DNA of 64,000 nucleotides from an uncultured Agathobacter sp. (GTDB lineage Bacteria > Bacillota > Clostridia > Lachnospirales > Lachnospiraceae): the NCBI GenBank assembly GCA_934359755.1, contig CAKRLV010000005.1, positions 62,001 through 126,000 of the forward strand, in the 5' to 3' direction. Positions 8,845-17,053 of the stretch are shown here, piece by piece. The first letter of the stretch is position 1. Each line of letters opens with the position of its first letter. Both the position numbers and the translations under genes were made by a program. The notes beneath the pieces were generated by a model. The model was not told where the DNA came from. It did no database searches and was given only the letters and a program-made list of their open reading frames with translations.

Positions 8845-8984
8845 TAGTAGCTATTCAGTATAGAAATATTCGGTACCGCATATTTCGTAAGAAAACGCAT
8901 ATTATGTAGGAGCCAGCGCCCATCAGCGCAGCTGATTCTAATACACTTGCGGCTCGCAACCATGAAGGTGCTGAACAGTTACGA
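8845..8984 (+). repeat. Dispersed leader element, complete copy 1 (upstream of relQ)
   Basis: About 140 bp sharing its whole length with the copy at 54919-55057 (opposite strand). The order of shared blocks is AGTAGCTATTCAGTA, CGGTACCGC, ATGTAGGAGC, ATCAGCGCAGCTGAT (a small hairpin), GGCTCGCAAC and TGAACAGTTACG. The two ends are imperfect inverted repeats of each other. It is the only thing seen in the 333-base gap before relQ besides the -10 box. It could be a structured leader RNA or a MITE. Confidence 0.75.
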
Positions 8985-9085
8985 ATTATATTTATATTAT
9001 TATATATTATTTGTCTGGCAGTCAGATTGATGGATATACCCAATTTCAGACAGGGTCAGAACATTTAGTAAGAACGGGGGAAGCA

Positions 9086-9763
9086 ATGGATCAGATAGAG
9101 TTTATTAGTGAGGACATTGATAGTTGGGAAACTTTGATGTTTTTATATAATTCTGCTCTTAAGGAAGTTGGTACAAAGCTCGAGATTTTAAATGACGAAT
9201 TTGTTCATATTCATAAATACAATCCGATTGAATACATCAAGTCGAGGATAAAGGAGCCGGCCAGTATAGTCAAGAAGCTTAAGAAGAATGGACATGAGGC
9301 AACTGTAGAGAATATGATTTTACATGTGAATGATATAGCTGGAATTCGTATAGTGTGTTCATTTACATCTGATATATATCGTCTTGCTGAGATGATTGGT
9401 AAGCAGAATGATTTGACAGTAGTGTCTGTGAAGGATTATATAAGACATCCAAAGTTAAGTGGATATAAGAGTTACCATATGCTTGTTACGGTACCAATCT
9501 TTTTGTCTGACAGAGTGATAGATACGAAGGTTGAGATACAGATCAGGACTATAGCGATGGATTTCTGGGCAAGTCTAGAGCACAAGATATATTACAAATT
9601 CGAGGGCAATGCACCAGAGTATATCAGCAGAGACCTAAGAGAATGTGCGGAGATTGTTTCAAATCTTGACGCAAAGATGCTTCAGCTGAATGAGGCTATT
9701 TTAGAAGCCAAGACACAGCAGGATAAGCTTCAGCAGGAGATGTCTAAAAAAGAAGAAGGATAG
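9086..9763 (+). CDS. relQ: Small alarmone synthetase, RelA/SpoT domain (RelQ-like)
   Basis: 225 residues from ATG 9086, preceded by GGGGGAAG; an upstream frame extension to 9011 enters the leader repeat region and is rejected. It is a stand-alone ppGpp synthetase domain with no hydrolase, TGS or ACT domain, matching the small alarmone synthetase class. Seen: SRIKEPASIVKKL near residue 52, DIAGIRIVCSF near residue 83, LSGYKSYHMLV near residue 130 (Y-x-S-Y-H), and the VEIQIRTIAMDFWASLEHK block near residue 155 with the catalytic glutamate. It would transfer pyrophosphate from ATP to GDP or GTP under stress. The C-terminal coiled-coil-like tail fits RelQ tetramers. It is followed after 8 bases by an ABC-F gene. 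Confidence 0.9.
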   Translation: MDQIEFISEDIDSWETLMFLYNSALKEVGTKLEILNDEFVHIHKYNPIEYIKSRIKEPASIVKKLKKNGHEATVENMILHVNDIAGIRIVCSFTSDIYRLAEMIGKQNDLTVVSVKDYIRHPKLSGYKSYHMLVTVPIFLSDRVIDTKVEIQIRTIAMDFWASLEHKIYYKFEGNAPEYISRDLRECAEIVSNLDAKMLQLNEAILEAKTQQDKLQQEMSKKEEG

Positions 9764-9771
9764 CATTAGAG

Positions 9772-11592
9772 ATGAATATTATAAATGTCGAGAATATCAC
9801 AAAGTCTTATACAGGAAGGAAGCTTTTTTCAAAAGCTTCCTTTTATGTGCAGGAACAGGAGAAAATCGGAATAATCGGAATCAATGGTACAGGTAAATCC
9901 ACGCTGCTTAAGATTATAGCAGGTCTTGAAGAGGCAGAGGAAGGTACTGTGACGAAGGCTAATCATATAGTGATTAATTATCTTTCGCAGAATCCAGATT
10001 ACGATGCAGACAAATCTGTAATTGACAATGTTATGCAGGATGTGGTTTCCACTGACATAGATGAGCAGCATCGATGGACACTTGAAAGTGACGCGAAGGC
10101 TTTGTTAGATAAGCTTGGAATAGATGATATAAATCAAAAACTTGGCGAGATGTCTGGCGGGCAGAGAAAAAGGGTGGCACTTGTTGCAACAGTTCTAAAG
10201 CCTTGTGATGTGTTAATCTTAGATGAGCCTACAAACCACCTTGATTATGATATGGTTGAGTGGCTTGAAGACTACCTTAAGAAATGGCGTGGCGCAATTA
10301 TCATGATTACACATGACAGATATTTTCTCGACAGTGTATGTAATAGAATTGTTGAAATTGATAAAGGAAATATTTACAGTTATGATACTAATTATTCTGG
10401 ATTTCTGGAGAGAAAAGCGGCTAGGGAAGACAGTGCAAGAGCTACGGAGAGAAAGAGACAGTCAGTTCTAAGAAAAGAAATAGAATGGATGCAAAGAGGT
10501 GCGAGAGCCAGATCGACAAAGCAGAAAGCCCACATCCAGAGATACGAAGCCCTGCGAGACCAGAAAGCGCCAGAGACAGACAGCAGGCTTGAACTTAGTT
10601 CAATATCATCAAGGCTTGGAAGAACCACAATTGAACTGGAGAATATATCTAAATCATATGGAGATATTGTCTGTGTAAAGGATTTTTCATACATATTTCT
10701 GAAAAATGACAGGATTGGTTTTGTCGGCAAAAACGGATGCGGCAAGACGACCCTTATGAAAATGATTGTAGGAGAACTTATACCTGATTCTGGTGAAATC
10801 GAAATCGGACAGACGGTAAAGATTGGATACTACAGCCAGGAGATTTCCTTTGAGGATGAGACACAGCGGGTAATAGATTATATAAAGGATACAGCCGAGT
10901 ATGTAAGGACTGCTGAAGGACTGGTGTCAGCGTCAGCTATGCTTGAGAGATTTCTTTTTCCGGCTGAACAACAGTACAGTGCAATCGGAAAACTGTCGGG
11001 TGGAGAAAAGCGTAGACTGAATCTTCTTAAAGTTCTTATGGAGGCTCCAAATGTTCTTGTTATGGACGAGCCTACTAATGATCTTGACACACAGACTATG
11101 GCTATTTTAGAAGATTATCTCGATACTTATGAGGGTATCGTGATAGCGGTATCACATGACAGATATTTTCTTGACCGTGTGGCGAGACGAATTTTTGCAT
11201 TTGAAGGGAATGGCAGAATCGTACAGTATGAGGGCGGCTACACTGATTACGTGAATAAGCGGCCAGAAGCACTTAGTATCTTAAACAGCACATCGGCAGG
11301 GATTAAGAAGAATGAGAACAAGTCGGAAAGCTCAAAAGATACATGGGGACATGCCAGGAAGCTCAAATTCTCTTATAATGAACAAAAGGAATATGAGACG
11401 ATTGAGTCAGATATAGCAGAGCTTGAAGATGAAATATCGAAGCTTGAAGATGAGATATCAGCCAATGCGAGCAATTACGGAAAGCTCAGCGAATTATCAA
11501 AGCAGAAGGAAGAATTTGAAGAACAGCTTATGACTAAGATGGAACGTTGGGAATATCTTGAAGAACTGGCAGAAAAAATAAATGCACAGTAG
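9772..11592 (+). CDS. ABC-F family ATPase (Uup/YfmR-like)
   Basis: 606 residues with two ABC domains and no membrane segments. Walker A motifs are GINGTGKST (~residue 36) and GKNGCGKTT (~residue 322); signatures are LGEMSGGQRKRVAL and LSGGEKRRLNLL; Walker B motifs are VLILDEPTNHLD and VLVMDEPTNDLD. The linker between the domains is basic and arginine-rich (~residues 215-265), as in ABC-F proteins that reach into the ribosomal E site. The last ~75 residues form a charged coiled coil (EDEISKLEDEIS), the feature of the Uup branch. ABC-F proteins relieve stalled or mispositioned ribosomes or protect from antibiotics; the Uup branch is usually a housekeeping type. Probably co-transcribed with relQ. 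Confidence 0.9.
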   Translation: MNIINVENITKSYTGRKLFSKASFYVQEQEKIGIIGINGTGKSTLLKIIAGLEEAEEGTVTKANHIVINYLSQNPDYDADKSVIDNVMQDVVSTDIDEQHRWTLESDAKALLDKLGIDDINQKLGEMSGGQRKRVALVATVLKPCDVLILDEPTNHLDYDMVEWLEDYLKKWRGAIIMITHDRYFLDSVCNRIVEIDKGNIYSYDTNYSGFLERKAAREDSARATERKRQSVLRKEIEWMQRGARARSTKQKAHIQRYEALRDQKAPETDSRLELSSISSRLGRTTIELENISKSYGDIVCVKDFSYIFLKNDRIGFVGKNGCGKTTLMKMIVGELIPDSGEIEIGQTVKIGYYSQEISFEDETQRVIDYIKDTAEYVRTAEGLVSASAMLERFLFPAEQQYSAIGKLSGGEKRRLNLLKVLMEAPNVLVMDEPTNDLDTQTMAILEDYLDTYEGIVIAVSHDRYFLDRVARRIFAFEGNGRIVQYEGGYTDYVNKRPEALSILNSTSAGIKKNENKSESSKDTWGHARKLKFSYNEQKEYETIESDIAELEDEISKLEDEISANASNYGKLSELSKQKEEFEEQLMTKMERWEYLEELAEKINAQ

Positions 11593-11644
11593 GAGCTATG
11601 TATAGCTGTGCCTAAGATATACTGGGGTATATAAGAACAAAAAG

Positions 11645-11690
11645 ACTGGGAGCATTTCATCACTTGGATGAAAATGCTCCCAGTTTTCCC
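11645..11690. terminator. Bidirectional terminator between the ABC-F gene and thrE genes
   Basis: ACTGGGAGCATTTCATC pairs with GATGAAAATGCTCCCAGT around ACTTG, with A-rich sequence on the left and TTTTCCC on the right. The right arm encodes the last residues of the minus-strand ThrE-like gene, so coding and terminator overlap. Confidence 0.8.
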
Positions 11691-12106
11691 ATTAGTCCCT
11701 GTGGTATTGCAAATCCAAAAACAATTCCAATTACGATAGCACCAGCTATCTCGAATGTTTCGATTGCCTTTGCAGAGGCATACATAGTATTGTCTATAAA
11801 AAGATTATATGCCGTGTAGAAAATTCCCGCACCTGGTACAAGCGGAAATATTCCTGTCAGAAGGTATATCGTCGCAGGAACACATCTTATGACTGCAAAG
11901 GCACGCGAAAATATGGTGAGTAAAAAGGTGGCAGCAGCTGATGATATTACCACACCAAATCCGGCCTTTGTCATAACAAAATAGACTATCCATCCAAGCG
12001 CACCGCTTAAGCCGCAGAAAATTAATTCTTTCTTAGGGGCAGAAAACAGAATTGCAAATGCAATTGTTGTTATGACTGCCACAGCAAAATGTATTATATA
12101 AATCAT
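11660..12106 (-). CDS. Threonine/serine exporter, small subunit (ThrE_2 type)
   Basis: 148 residues, almost entirely hydrophobic with four to five transmembrane helices and the GIFPLVPGAGIFYTAYN segment typical of the C-terminal half of the ThrE superfamily. In Firmicutes the exporter is usually split into a longer DUF1212-type half and this short half; they are expected to act together in efflux of threonine, serine or related amino acids. The partner lies 116 bases upstream on the same strand. The last codons lie within the shared terminator hairpin. Confidence 0.85.
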   Translation of the reverse strand: MIYIIHFAVAVITTIAFAILFSAPKKELIFCGLSGALGWIVYFVMTKAGFGVVISSAAATFLLTIFSRAFAVIRCVPATIYLLTGIFPLVPGAGIFYTAYNLFIDNTMYASAKAIETFEIAGAIVIGIVFGFAIPQGLMGKLGAFSSK

Positions 12107-12140
12107 ATTTCCTCCATAAAAAGCAATTGTAAAATCTATA

Positions 12141-12210
12141 TCAATAAAATAAACCCCATCACATTTATCTATTAGTATTAATAAAATAAACCCTATCGCA
12201 GTTATCTATA
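12141..12210. repeat. Direct repeat between the two thrE genes, period 37 bp
   Basis: A block containing AATAAAATAAACCC and ending TTATCTAT occurs twice, starting at 12141 and 12178, with a few mismatches. It fills most of the 116-base gap. Confidence 0.7.
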
Positions 12211-12222
12211 ACAACAGTCCGC

Positions 12223-12978
12223 TTACATCTGGTATATGAACAGCGGAAGACATGCTCCTGTTGCTATGCACACTGCAGTGATAAGCGCATCTACAAGGTG
12301 GATTGTACCTGATAGATAATCTCCATTATAGAAATCTCTGATGGATGTAGTAAAAACCATTCCAGGAACCAGAGGCATGATAGAGCCTATGATTATTTTG
12401 TCCTGCATTATATCTATGCCGGTAAATAGCACAAGAAAGCTCAGCGCGGTAACAAACAGGCTGGCAAACAAAGTAGTGATAAATCTGGATATCTTATATT
12501 TCTTGCAAAGCATCAGCATTATCTGTTCAAGAAAACCAATAAAAAATGCAAATACAGCATCTATTACATGCCCACCGAACAGAAAGCAGAAACCAGCACT
12601 TCCGATTCCACACGAAAGCATCAGGATCCATTGAGGGTAAGAGGGAAGAGTATTACATTTTTTGAGTGTATCCCAGGCATTTTCAATTGAACAGTTCTTT
12701 TCGCATATGTCTCTTGCCAACTGATTGAGCATGGTTATTTTGCCGAGATTAACAGCGCCAAGAGGAATGTGGCGTATTATGCTGCATGCACCATCGCAGT
12801 CATTGTCAGCACTTGCGAAAATTCCATTGGACAGAACATAGACATCGAAATCATCTATCTGATAAGCCTCAAGTATGTGGATGATAGTATCTTCTACTCT
12901 GTATATTTCAGCACCATTGCGTAGCATCTGGTCACCAATCTCAACTGCCAGAGTCATAGTTTCTTTCGTCGTTGCCAT
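12223..12978 (-). CDS. Threonine/serine exporter, large subunit (ThrE/DUF1212)
   Basis: 251 residues when started at the ATG (complement of 12976-12978) with AAGGAAAA upstream; a 37-residue extension to 13089 lacks a site. The soluble N-terminal ~115 residues carry GDQMLRNGAEIYRVEDT and the VLSNGIFAS segment, both characteristic of the ThrE N-terminal domain; five or so helices follow, including LVPGMVFTTSIRDFYNGDYLSG near residue 205, the conserved loop. Neighbouring 11660-12106 supplies the second half of the transporter. Substrate by family: small neutral amino acids. Confidence 0.88.
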   Translation of the reverse strand: MATTKETMTLAVEIGDQMLRNGAEIYRVEDTIIHILEAYQIDDFDVYVLSNGIFASADNDCDGACSIIRHIPLGAVNLGKITMLNQLARDICEKNCSIENAWDTLKKCNTLPSYPQWILMLSCGIGSAGFCFLFGGHVIDAVFAFFIGFLEQIMLMLCKKYKISRFITTLFASLFVTALSFLVLFTGIDIMQDKIIIGSIMPLVPGMVFTTSIRDFYNGDYLSGTIHLVDALITAVCIATGACLPLFIYQM

Positions 12979-13237
12979 AAATTTTCCTTTTCTTTTATCA
13001 GTAAAAATATTGTCAGAATAATGTACATACAAGTTTGTACATATTATTAATCTAATATTAAATTTATGCCCATTTTCGTATTGTGTCAATCATTTGGGGG
13101 ATAAAAAATCAGACCTTGAACATAATAATTAGAAGATAAATATTCGTAAGTTGACTTAAATAGTGTCAGCACAGATGTATGAACAAAAGGTGACAAATTA
13201 AGAAAAATGTAACATTAGAGTTATGGAAGGAATAAAG

Positions 13238-13852
13238 ATGACTGTATATGTAAAGGTAAAGAAACTGGGAAATGTAAAGAGTGCTAAGGTTCTAGTCAGT
13301 GATACAGGCGATGTGTATTGCCATGACGAGGCAATTCAGAAATCGGTCCAAAAGATTACATTATACGAATTTCCTGTTGATTCAAAACATCAGACATATC
13401 GTAAAGTAATCACAATAATGGATATTATACAGAAAATATCCTACAGATATCCCGAATGCGATGTGGTAAGTGTCGGGGAAAAGGAAATTCTCGTAGAGTA
13501 CGATAGAAGCAAGGCTGTTCCGAAGTGGAAGGAAACAATTAAGGTGGCAGCTGTGTGCATACTTGTTTTTTTTGGAGCCGCTTTTACTATTATGGCCTTT
13601 AATAATGACATATCAATTCAGGGAGTGTTTGACCTTTTTTATATGCAGATGACAGGTGAAAAGAAGCCTGATGTGAGTGAAATTGAGATTGCCTACAGTC
13701 TTGGAATGACGGCAGGAATCATTGTATTTTTCAATCATATAGGCAAAAAGAGGATAACCAACGATATGACGCCTATAGAGATAGAATTTGACAAACACAA
13801 AAAAGATATATGTGATGCGATGGTGGACAGTGCCCAGGAACAGGAGGAATAG
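13238..13852 (+). CDS. spoVAA: Stage V sporulation protein AA
   Basis: 204 residues; the start is ATG 13238, since GGAAGG at 13225-13230 lies just upstream and excludes the ATG at 13223. It has a soluble N-terminal half (VYVKVKKLGNVKSAKVLVSD) followed by two transmembrane helices around residues 101-120 and 150-168, with FDLFYMQMTGEKKPDVSEIE between them, the signature region of SpoVAA. In spore formers the SpoVA proteins form the inner-membrane channel for dipicolinic acid uptake into the forespore and release at germination. spoVAB follows after 5 bases. No clear sigma-G promoter was identified. Confidence 0.88.
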   Translation: MTVYVKVKKLGNVKSAKVLVSDTGDVYCHDEAIQKSVQKITLYEFPVDSKHQTYRKVITIMDIIQKISYRYPECDVVSVGEKEILVEYDRSKAVPKWKETIKVAAVCILVFFGAAFTIMAFNNDISIQGVFDLFYMQMTGEKKPDVSEIEIAYSLGMTAGIIVFFNHIGKKRITNDMTPIEIEFDKHKKDICDAMVDSAQEQEE

Positions 13853-13857
13853 ATATT

Positions 13858-14292
13858 ATGATGCATATTATGATGTTTATTGCAGCTTTTCTTGCGGGAA
13901 CTGCGGTCTCTGCGGGAACTTTTGCTTTTATAATAGTAATAGGAATAATGCCGCGAATCCTGAGAAAATCGAAGATGACAGATGTACTACTTCTTGAAAA
14001 TATCATTATAATCGGAGTGATAGCAGGAAATATCTTATCACTTTTGAATGGAAATATTTTTGTATTGCCTTATGGGCTTTCTCATGTAATAATGGTCATC
14101 TATGGTGTCTGCACGGGAATGTTTGTCGGTTGTATGTCGGTGGCACTAGCAGAGATTCTTCATACATTTCCGGTTATATTCAGAAGAGCGAAACTAAAAA
14201 ATGGACTGTCAGCAGTAGTGTATGCTATGGCACTTGGTAAAATGGCAGGTTCATTGTATTATTTTCTTTCGGGATTTTTCGCGACAGCGTAG
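13858..14292 (+). CDS. spoVAB: Stage V sporulation protein AB
   Basis: 144 residues, strongly hydrophobic with four predicted helices. The GTAVSAGTFAFIIVIGIMPR segment near residue 15 and GNILSLLNG near residue 60 match SpoVAB. It lies 5 bases after spoVAA; further cistrons expected next in a canonical operon (spoVAC, spoVAD, spoVAE) are displaced downstream by c-di-GMP genes. Confidence 0.87.
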   Translation: MMHIMMFIAAFLAGTAVSAGTFAFIIVIGIMPRILRKSKMTDVLLLENIIIIGVIAGNILSLLNGNIFVLPYGLSHVIMVIYGVCTGMFVGCMSVALAEILHTFPVIFRRAKLKNGLSAVVYAMALGKMAGSLYYFLSGFFATA

Positions 14293-14307
14293 CTGAACAG
14301 GCAACTA

Positions 14308-14366
14308 TTTGTGCATTTTGTAGAATAAATGAGTGAAATTGAATTTGCATTTTGTGAAATAATGTG
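14308..14366 (+). repeat. Direct repeat in the promoter region of the first EAL gene
   Basis: TGCATTTTGTAGAATAAATG (from 14312) and TTGCATTTTGTGAAATAATG (from 14345) are near-identical blocks with a ~34-base offset; the second overlaps the -35 box of the promoter at 14345-14373. Confidence 0.55.
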
Positions 14367-14373
14367 GTATAGT
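14345..14373 (+). promoter_or_regulatory. Sigma-A-like promoter for the EAL gene
   Basis: TTGCAT, 17-base spacer, TATAGT, located between spoVAB and the EAL gene and 32 bases before its ATG. Confidence 0.65.
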
Positions 14374-14404
14374 GGAGAAAACTTAGGCGGTTTCAGGAGG
14401 AATT

Positions 14405-16072
14405 ATGTCAAATATATATTATAAAGATAAGGATATTACAGAAATTATATATATTTTAAATAAAATTGATGACCTCTATGGAAGCGCATGCATATGGGTC
14501 ACTAATATTAAAGAGAATATAAGCTGGTGTTCTGAGAAGATGATGCGGATGTTTAATCTTGAATCTCAGTATGTGCCGGAGTTAGAGAATGTACTGCTCA
14601 AATATGTGCACCTTTTTGATAAGGCAGAATTTGCAGAGAAGATTGGAAAACGTCTGCAAGGTGAGGAATTAGAGAACGAACTCCTCATTCATCTTCTGGA
14701 CAGAGATGGGAAGTTTTATATGTACAGATTCTACACGGATATGATATATGCGCAGGATGGAACACCGCAGTATCTGGTAGTAGTGATGAAGAATCAGAAT
14801 ATTATACCAGACATAGATGCAATTACGGACTTATACTCGCAGGAGCGTTTTATCAAGGATTTGGATGTGGTTATCAGAGAACTTGATACTTTTGCGGTAC
14901 TGCAGATACATATAGATGGTTTTTCAACATTTAATCTTATATATGGCAGAGACTATGTGAATGAACTTCTAAAGGCTATATCGATTAACTTTATTTATAT
15001 AATGACAGATGAGACAGCAGTGTACCACGCAGAGGGAGAGGATTTTATTTTCATACTCAGGCATGCACAGAGACCAGAACTTATGGAGTTTGAGAACAGA
15101 ATACGTGAAATTCTCAAAAGTGGAATAAAGTATCAGGGCAAAATTCATTCGTTTAAGATTGCTTCTGGAGGAATACTAATAGACAATTACACTGGGGATG
15201 CGTCTTCACTGTATGGACAGTTAGAGTATGCACTTGAACAGTCGATACGCAATAACCGTGCGCAGCTTGTGGTATTTAATGATGTGGTTCAGACTGCAAG
15301 AGGTGTGGACTATGATCTTATGAAGATTATCCATGAATCTGTGCGGAATGAGTGTGAGGGCTTTTATCTGGAATATCAGCCTATAGTAGATGCTTTAAAT
15401 GGCAAGGTGGTAGGAGTAGAGGCTTTGCTTAGATGGAATCTGGAGCCGTATGGAAAGATTCCGCCAGCTGCTTTTATTGGCTGGATGGAAAAAGATCCAA
15501 GTATGTACGAACTTGGAAATTATGTACTTCGCAGAGCATTAGAGGAGACTATACATATAATTGAAAAGAATCCAACATTCTTTGTGAATGTTAATGTTTC
15601 AGTCAGACAGATAGAGAGGGCTGAATTCAGAACTGATGTTTTAAAGATTTTGGAGGAGACTAAATTTCCAGGAAATCATCTGTGTATGGAGCTTACAGAG
15701 CGTTGTAAGGATTTCCCTGTCGAGAGATTAAAGGAAGAAGTGGATTTCCTTCATAGACGGGGAATTCGGGTTGCAATAGATGATTATGGAACGGGAAGTG
15801 CGTCATCAACTATAGTTCTCAATGTTCCTATGGATGAGATTAAGATTGATATGAGCTTTGTCCGTGGTATAACGGAGAATGGCAAAAAGCAGGCTATGGT
15901 GCGTTCAATCGTCGATTTTGCAAATGAATGTGGAATGAACACCTGTATCGAGGGTGTGGAGGATGAGAATTTAGAGACTTATCTGCGTCAATACGCAGTG
16001 CGCTGGTTTCAGGGGTATTACTACTCCAAACCAGTTAGCATCAAGGAAGTTGAAAAATTACTAAATAATTAA
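14405..16072 (+). CDS. PAS-like / degenerate GGDEF / EAL domain protein (c-di-GMP phosphodiesterase)
   Basis: 555 residues with AGGAGG before the ATG and no membrane segments. Residues ~10-130 look like a PAS sensor. Residues ~140-290 have a nucleotide-cyclase fold whose active loop reads AEGEDF instead of GGDEF, so cyclase activity is unlikely. Residues ~305-550 are an EAL domain that keeps the main catalytic positions: YQPIV, EALLR (~339), the Asn of NVNVSV, ELTE, DDYGTG, EIKID, EGVED and QGYYYSKP. It should hydrolyse c-di-GMP to pGpG. It sits inside the spoVA cluster yet has its own vegetative-type promoter. A short unknown gene follows after 15 bases. Confidence 0.88.
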   Translation: MSNIYYKDKDITEIIYILNKIDDLYGSACIWVTNIKENISWCSEKMMRMFNLESQYVPELENVLLKYVHLFDKAEFAEKIGKRLQGEELENELLIHLLDRDGKFYMYRFYTDMIYAQDGTPQYLVVVMKNQNIIPDIDAITDLYSQERFIKDLDVVIRELDTFAVLQIHIDGFSTFNLIYGRDYVNELLKAISINFIYIMTDETAVYHAEGEDFIFILRHAQRPELMEFENRIREILKSGIKYQGKIHSFKIASGGILIDNYTGDASSLYGQLEYALEQSIRNNRAQLVVFNDVVQTARGVDYDLMKIIHESVRNECEGFYLEYQPIVDALNGKVVGVEALLRWNLEPYGKIPPAAFIGWMEKDPSMYELGNYVLRRALEETIHIIEKNPTFFVNVNVSVRQIERAEFRTDVLKILEETKFPGNHLCMELTERCKDFPVERLKEEVDFLHRRGIRVAIDDYGTGSASSTIVLNVPMDEIKIDMSFVRGITENGKKQAMVRSIVDFANECGMNTCIEGVEDENLETYLRQYAVRWFQGYYYSKPVSIKEVEKLLNN

Positions 16073-16087
16073 GGAGATAATTGTATT

Positions 16088-16411
16088 ATGGTTACTTCAA
16101 TAGCGCGACAGAGTGTAATACTGAAATGTCTTCGAAGAAAATCAGTAATGCTTGGAAATTATGAGTTTTACTATTCAGCAGGACTGCTTAATAGATTGTA
16201 TGGAATTGGCTGCGATAAGCAGATGAAACCATTGGAATTATTTGAATATATAAGCAGCAGGCTGGACTCGCTGAGTCCGCAAAGTCCTGAGGAGGAGTTT
16301 CTTATCCATATGCTCTCTAATTATGAACCATATGAGACATATGATGAACAGATGGTGGAACTCTTTGAGTGGGGAGAGACAGAGAAGAATATTTGGAAAG
16401 TAAATACATAA
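16088..16411 (+). CDS. Small protein of unknown function downstream of EAL gene
   Basis: 107 residues, preceded by AAGGAG. The N-terminal quarter is basic (RQSVILKCLRRKSVM), then NYEFYYSAGLLNRLYGIG, and the C-terminal half is acidic with EEEF and EWGETE. No signal peptide, membrane helix or recognised motif. It is translated in the same direction directly after the EAL gene and ends at the hairpin that precedes spoVAC. It could be an accessory of the EAL protein or of sporulation; this is guesswork from position. Confidence 0.6.
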   Translation: MVTSIARQSVILKCLRRKSVMLGNYEFYYSAGLLNRLYGIGCDKQMKPLELFEYISSRLDSLSPQSPEEEFLIHMLSNYEPYETYDEQMVELFEWGETEKNIWKVNT

Positions 16412-16503
16412 ATTCCTTTCCTTTGGTGATAATATGATGATATGAGGGCCAAAAGTATTTTGCCGCTTTAATCATATGATTATCAAAGGAAGGGGATTTT
16501 TTT
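16411..16503 (+). promoter_or_regulatory. Long hairpin covering the spoVAC ribosome binding site
   Basis: The left arm (from 16413, TTCCTTTCCTTTG, then GATAAT) pairs imperfectly with the right arm (ATTATCAAAGGAAGGGGA, ending 16496). The GGAAGGGGA in the right arm is the only ribosome binding site for spoVAC (ATG 16504). A T-run follows, so it could act as terminator, as a translation switch, or both. Its inner part contains the ATGAGGG ... TATTTTGCC palindromic motif also seen at 30850 and 58213. Confidence 0.6.
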
Positions 16504-16974
16504 ATGAAAGAAAATATACCAGTAGAACAGCAAAAAAGAAATGAAGAATACAATGAATATGTAAAAAATGTAACGCCTACACACAATCTTGCCCTTAATA
16601 TGCTTAAGGCATTTATTTTAGGTGGCATTATTTGTACACTTGGACAGGTAATAGTGAATGTATGTATGAACCAGTTTGGAATTGAGCAAAAAGATGCGTC
16701 CACATACGCAAGTATCATCCTTGTTCTGATAAGTGTAATTTTAACCAGTATGAATTTATATGCACCACTTGCAAACTGGGGCGGTGCAGGAGCACTTGTG
16801 CCAATCACGGGATTTGCCAATGGCGTGTGCTCATCGGCTTGTGAATTTCAGGTTGAGGGACAGGTATTTGGAATAGGAAGCCAGATTTTTAAAATAGCAG
16901 GTCCTGTCATATTGTATGGAATTTTTTCTTCGTGGATTATGGGATTTTTGTATTGGATTTTAAAAATTCTATAA
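16504..16974 (+). CDS. spoVAC: Stage V sporulation protein AC
   Basis: 156 residues with four transmembrane helices. KAFILGGIICTLGQ near residue 36 and the LYAPLANWGGAGALVPITGFANG block near residue 82 are SpoVAC signatures; the glycine-rich block is shared with SpoVAE (23183-23539). SpoVAC is described in Bacillus as a mechanosensitive channel part of the dipicolinic acid pore. Unlike the usual spoVAC-AD-AE order, spoVAD is 5.2 kb downstream. Confidence 0.9.
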   Translation: MKENIPVEQQKRNEEYNEYVKNVTPTHNLALNMLKAFILGGIICTLGQVIVNVCMNQFGIEQKDASTYASIILVLISVILTSMNLYAPLANWGGAGALVPITGFANGVCSSACEFQVEGQVFGIGSQIFKIAGPVILYGIFSSWIMGFLYWILKIL

Positions 16975-16990
16975 TATCTTAGAAATTATG

Positions 16991-17019
16991 TTTACAGATT
17001 ACTAAAAAAGTAGTAAAAT
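16991..17019 (+). promoter_or_regulatory. Sigma-A-like promoter for the second EAL gene
   Basis: TTTACA, 17-base spacer, TAAAAT, 34 bases before the ATG at 17054. Confidence 0.6.
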
Positions 17020-17053
17020 AGTACCAAAGAACGTCAGAGAGGAACGGCATGGT

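Noticed and set aside
8870..8880. CGGTACCGC inside the leader element resembles the T-box core GGTACCGCG
   Set aside because: The flanking AGGGTG and an antiterminator/terminator pair are missing, and the block sits at the 5' end of the element, not just before a terminator.
9011..9085. N-terminal extension of relQ
   Set aside because: TTG start without ribosome binding site; the GGGGGAAG before ATG 9086 decides the start.
13090..13237. Sigma-G/sigma-F promoter before spoVAA
   Set aside because: GTATGA at about 13175 could be a -35 but no CATNNTA-like -10 lies at the right distance.
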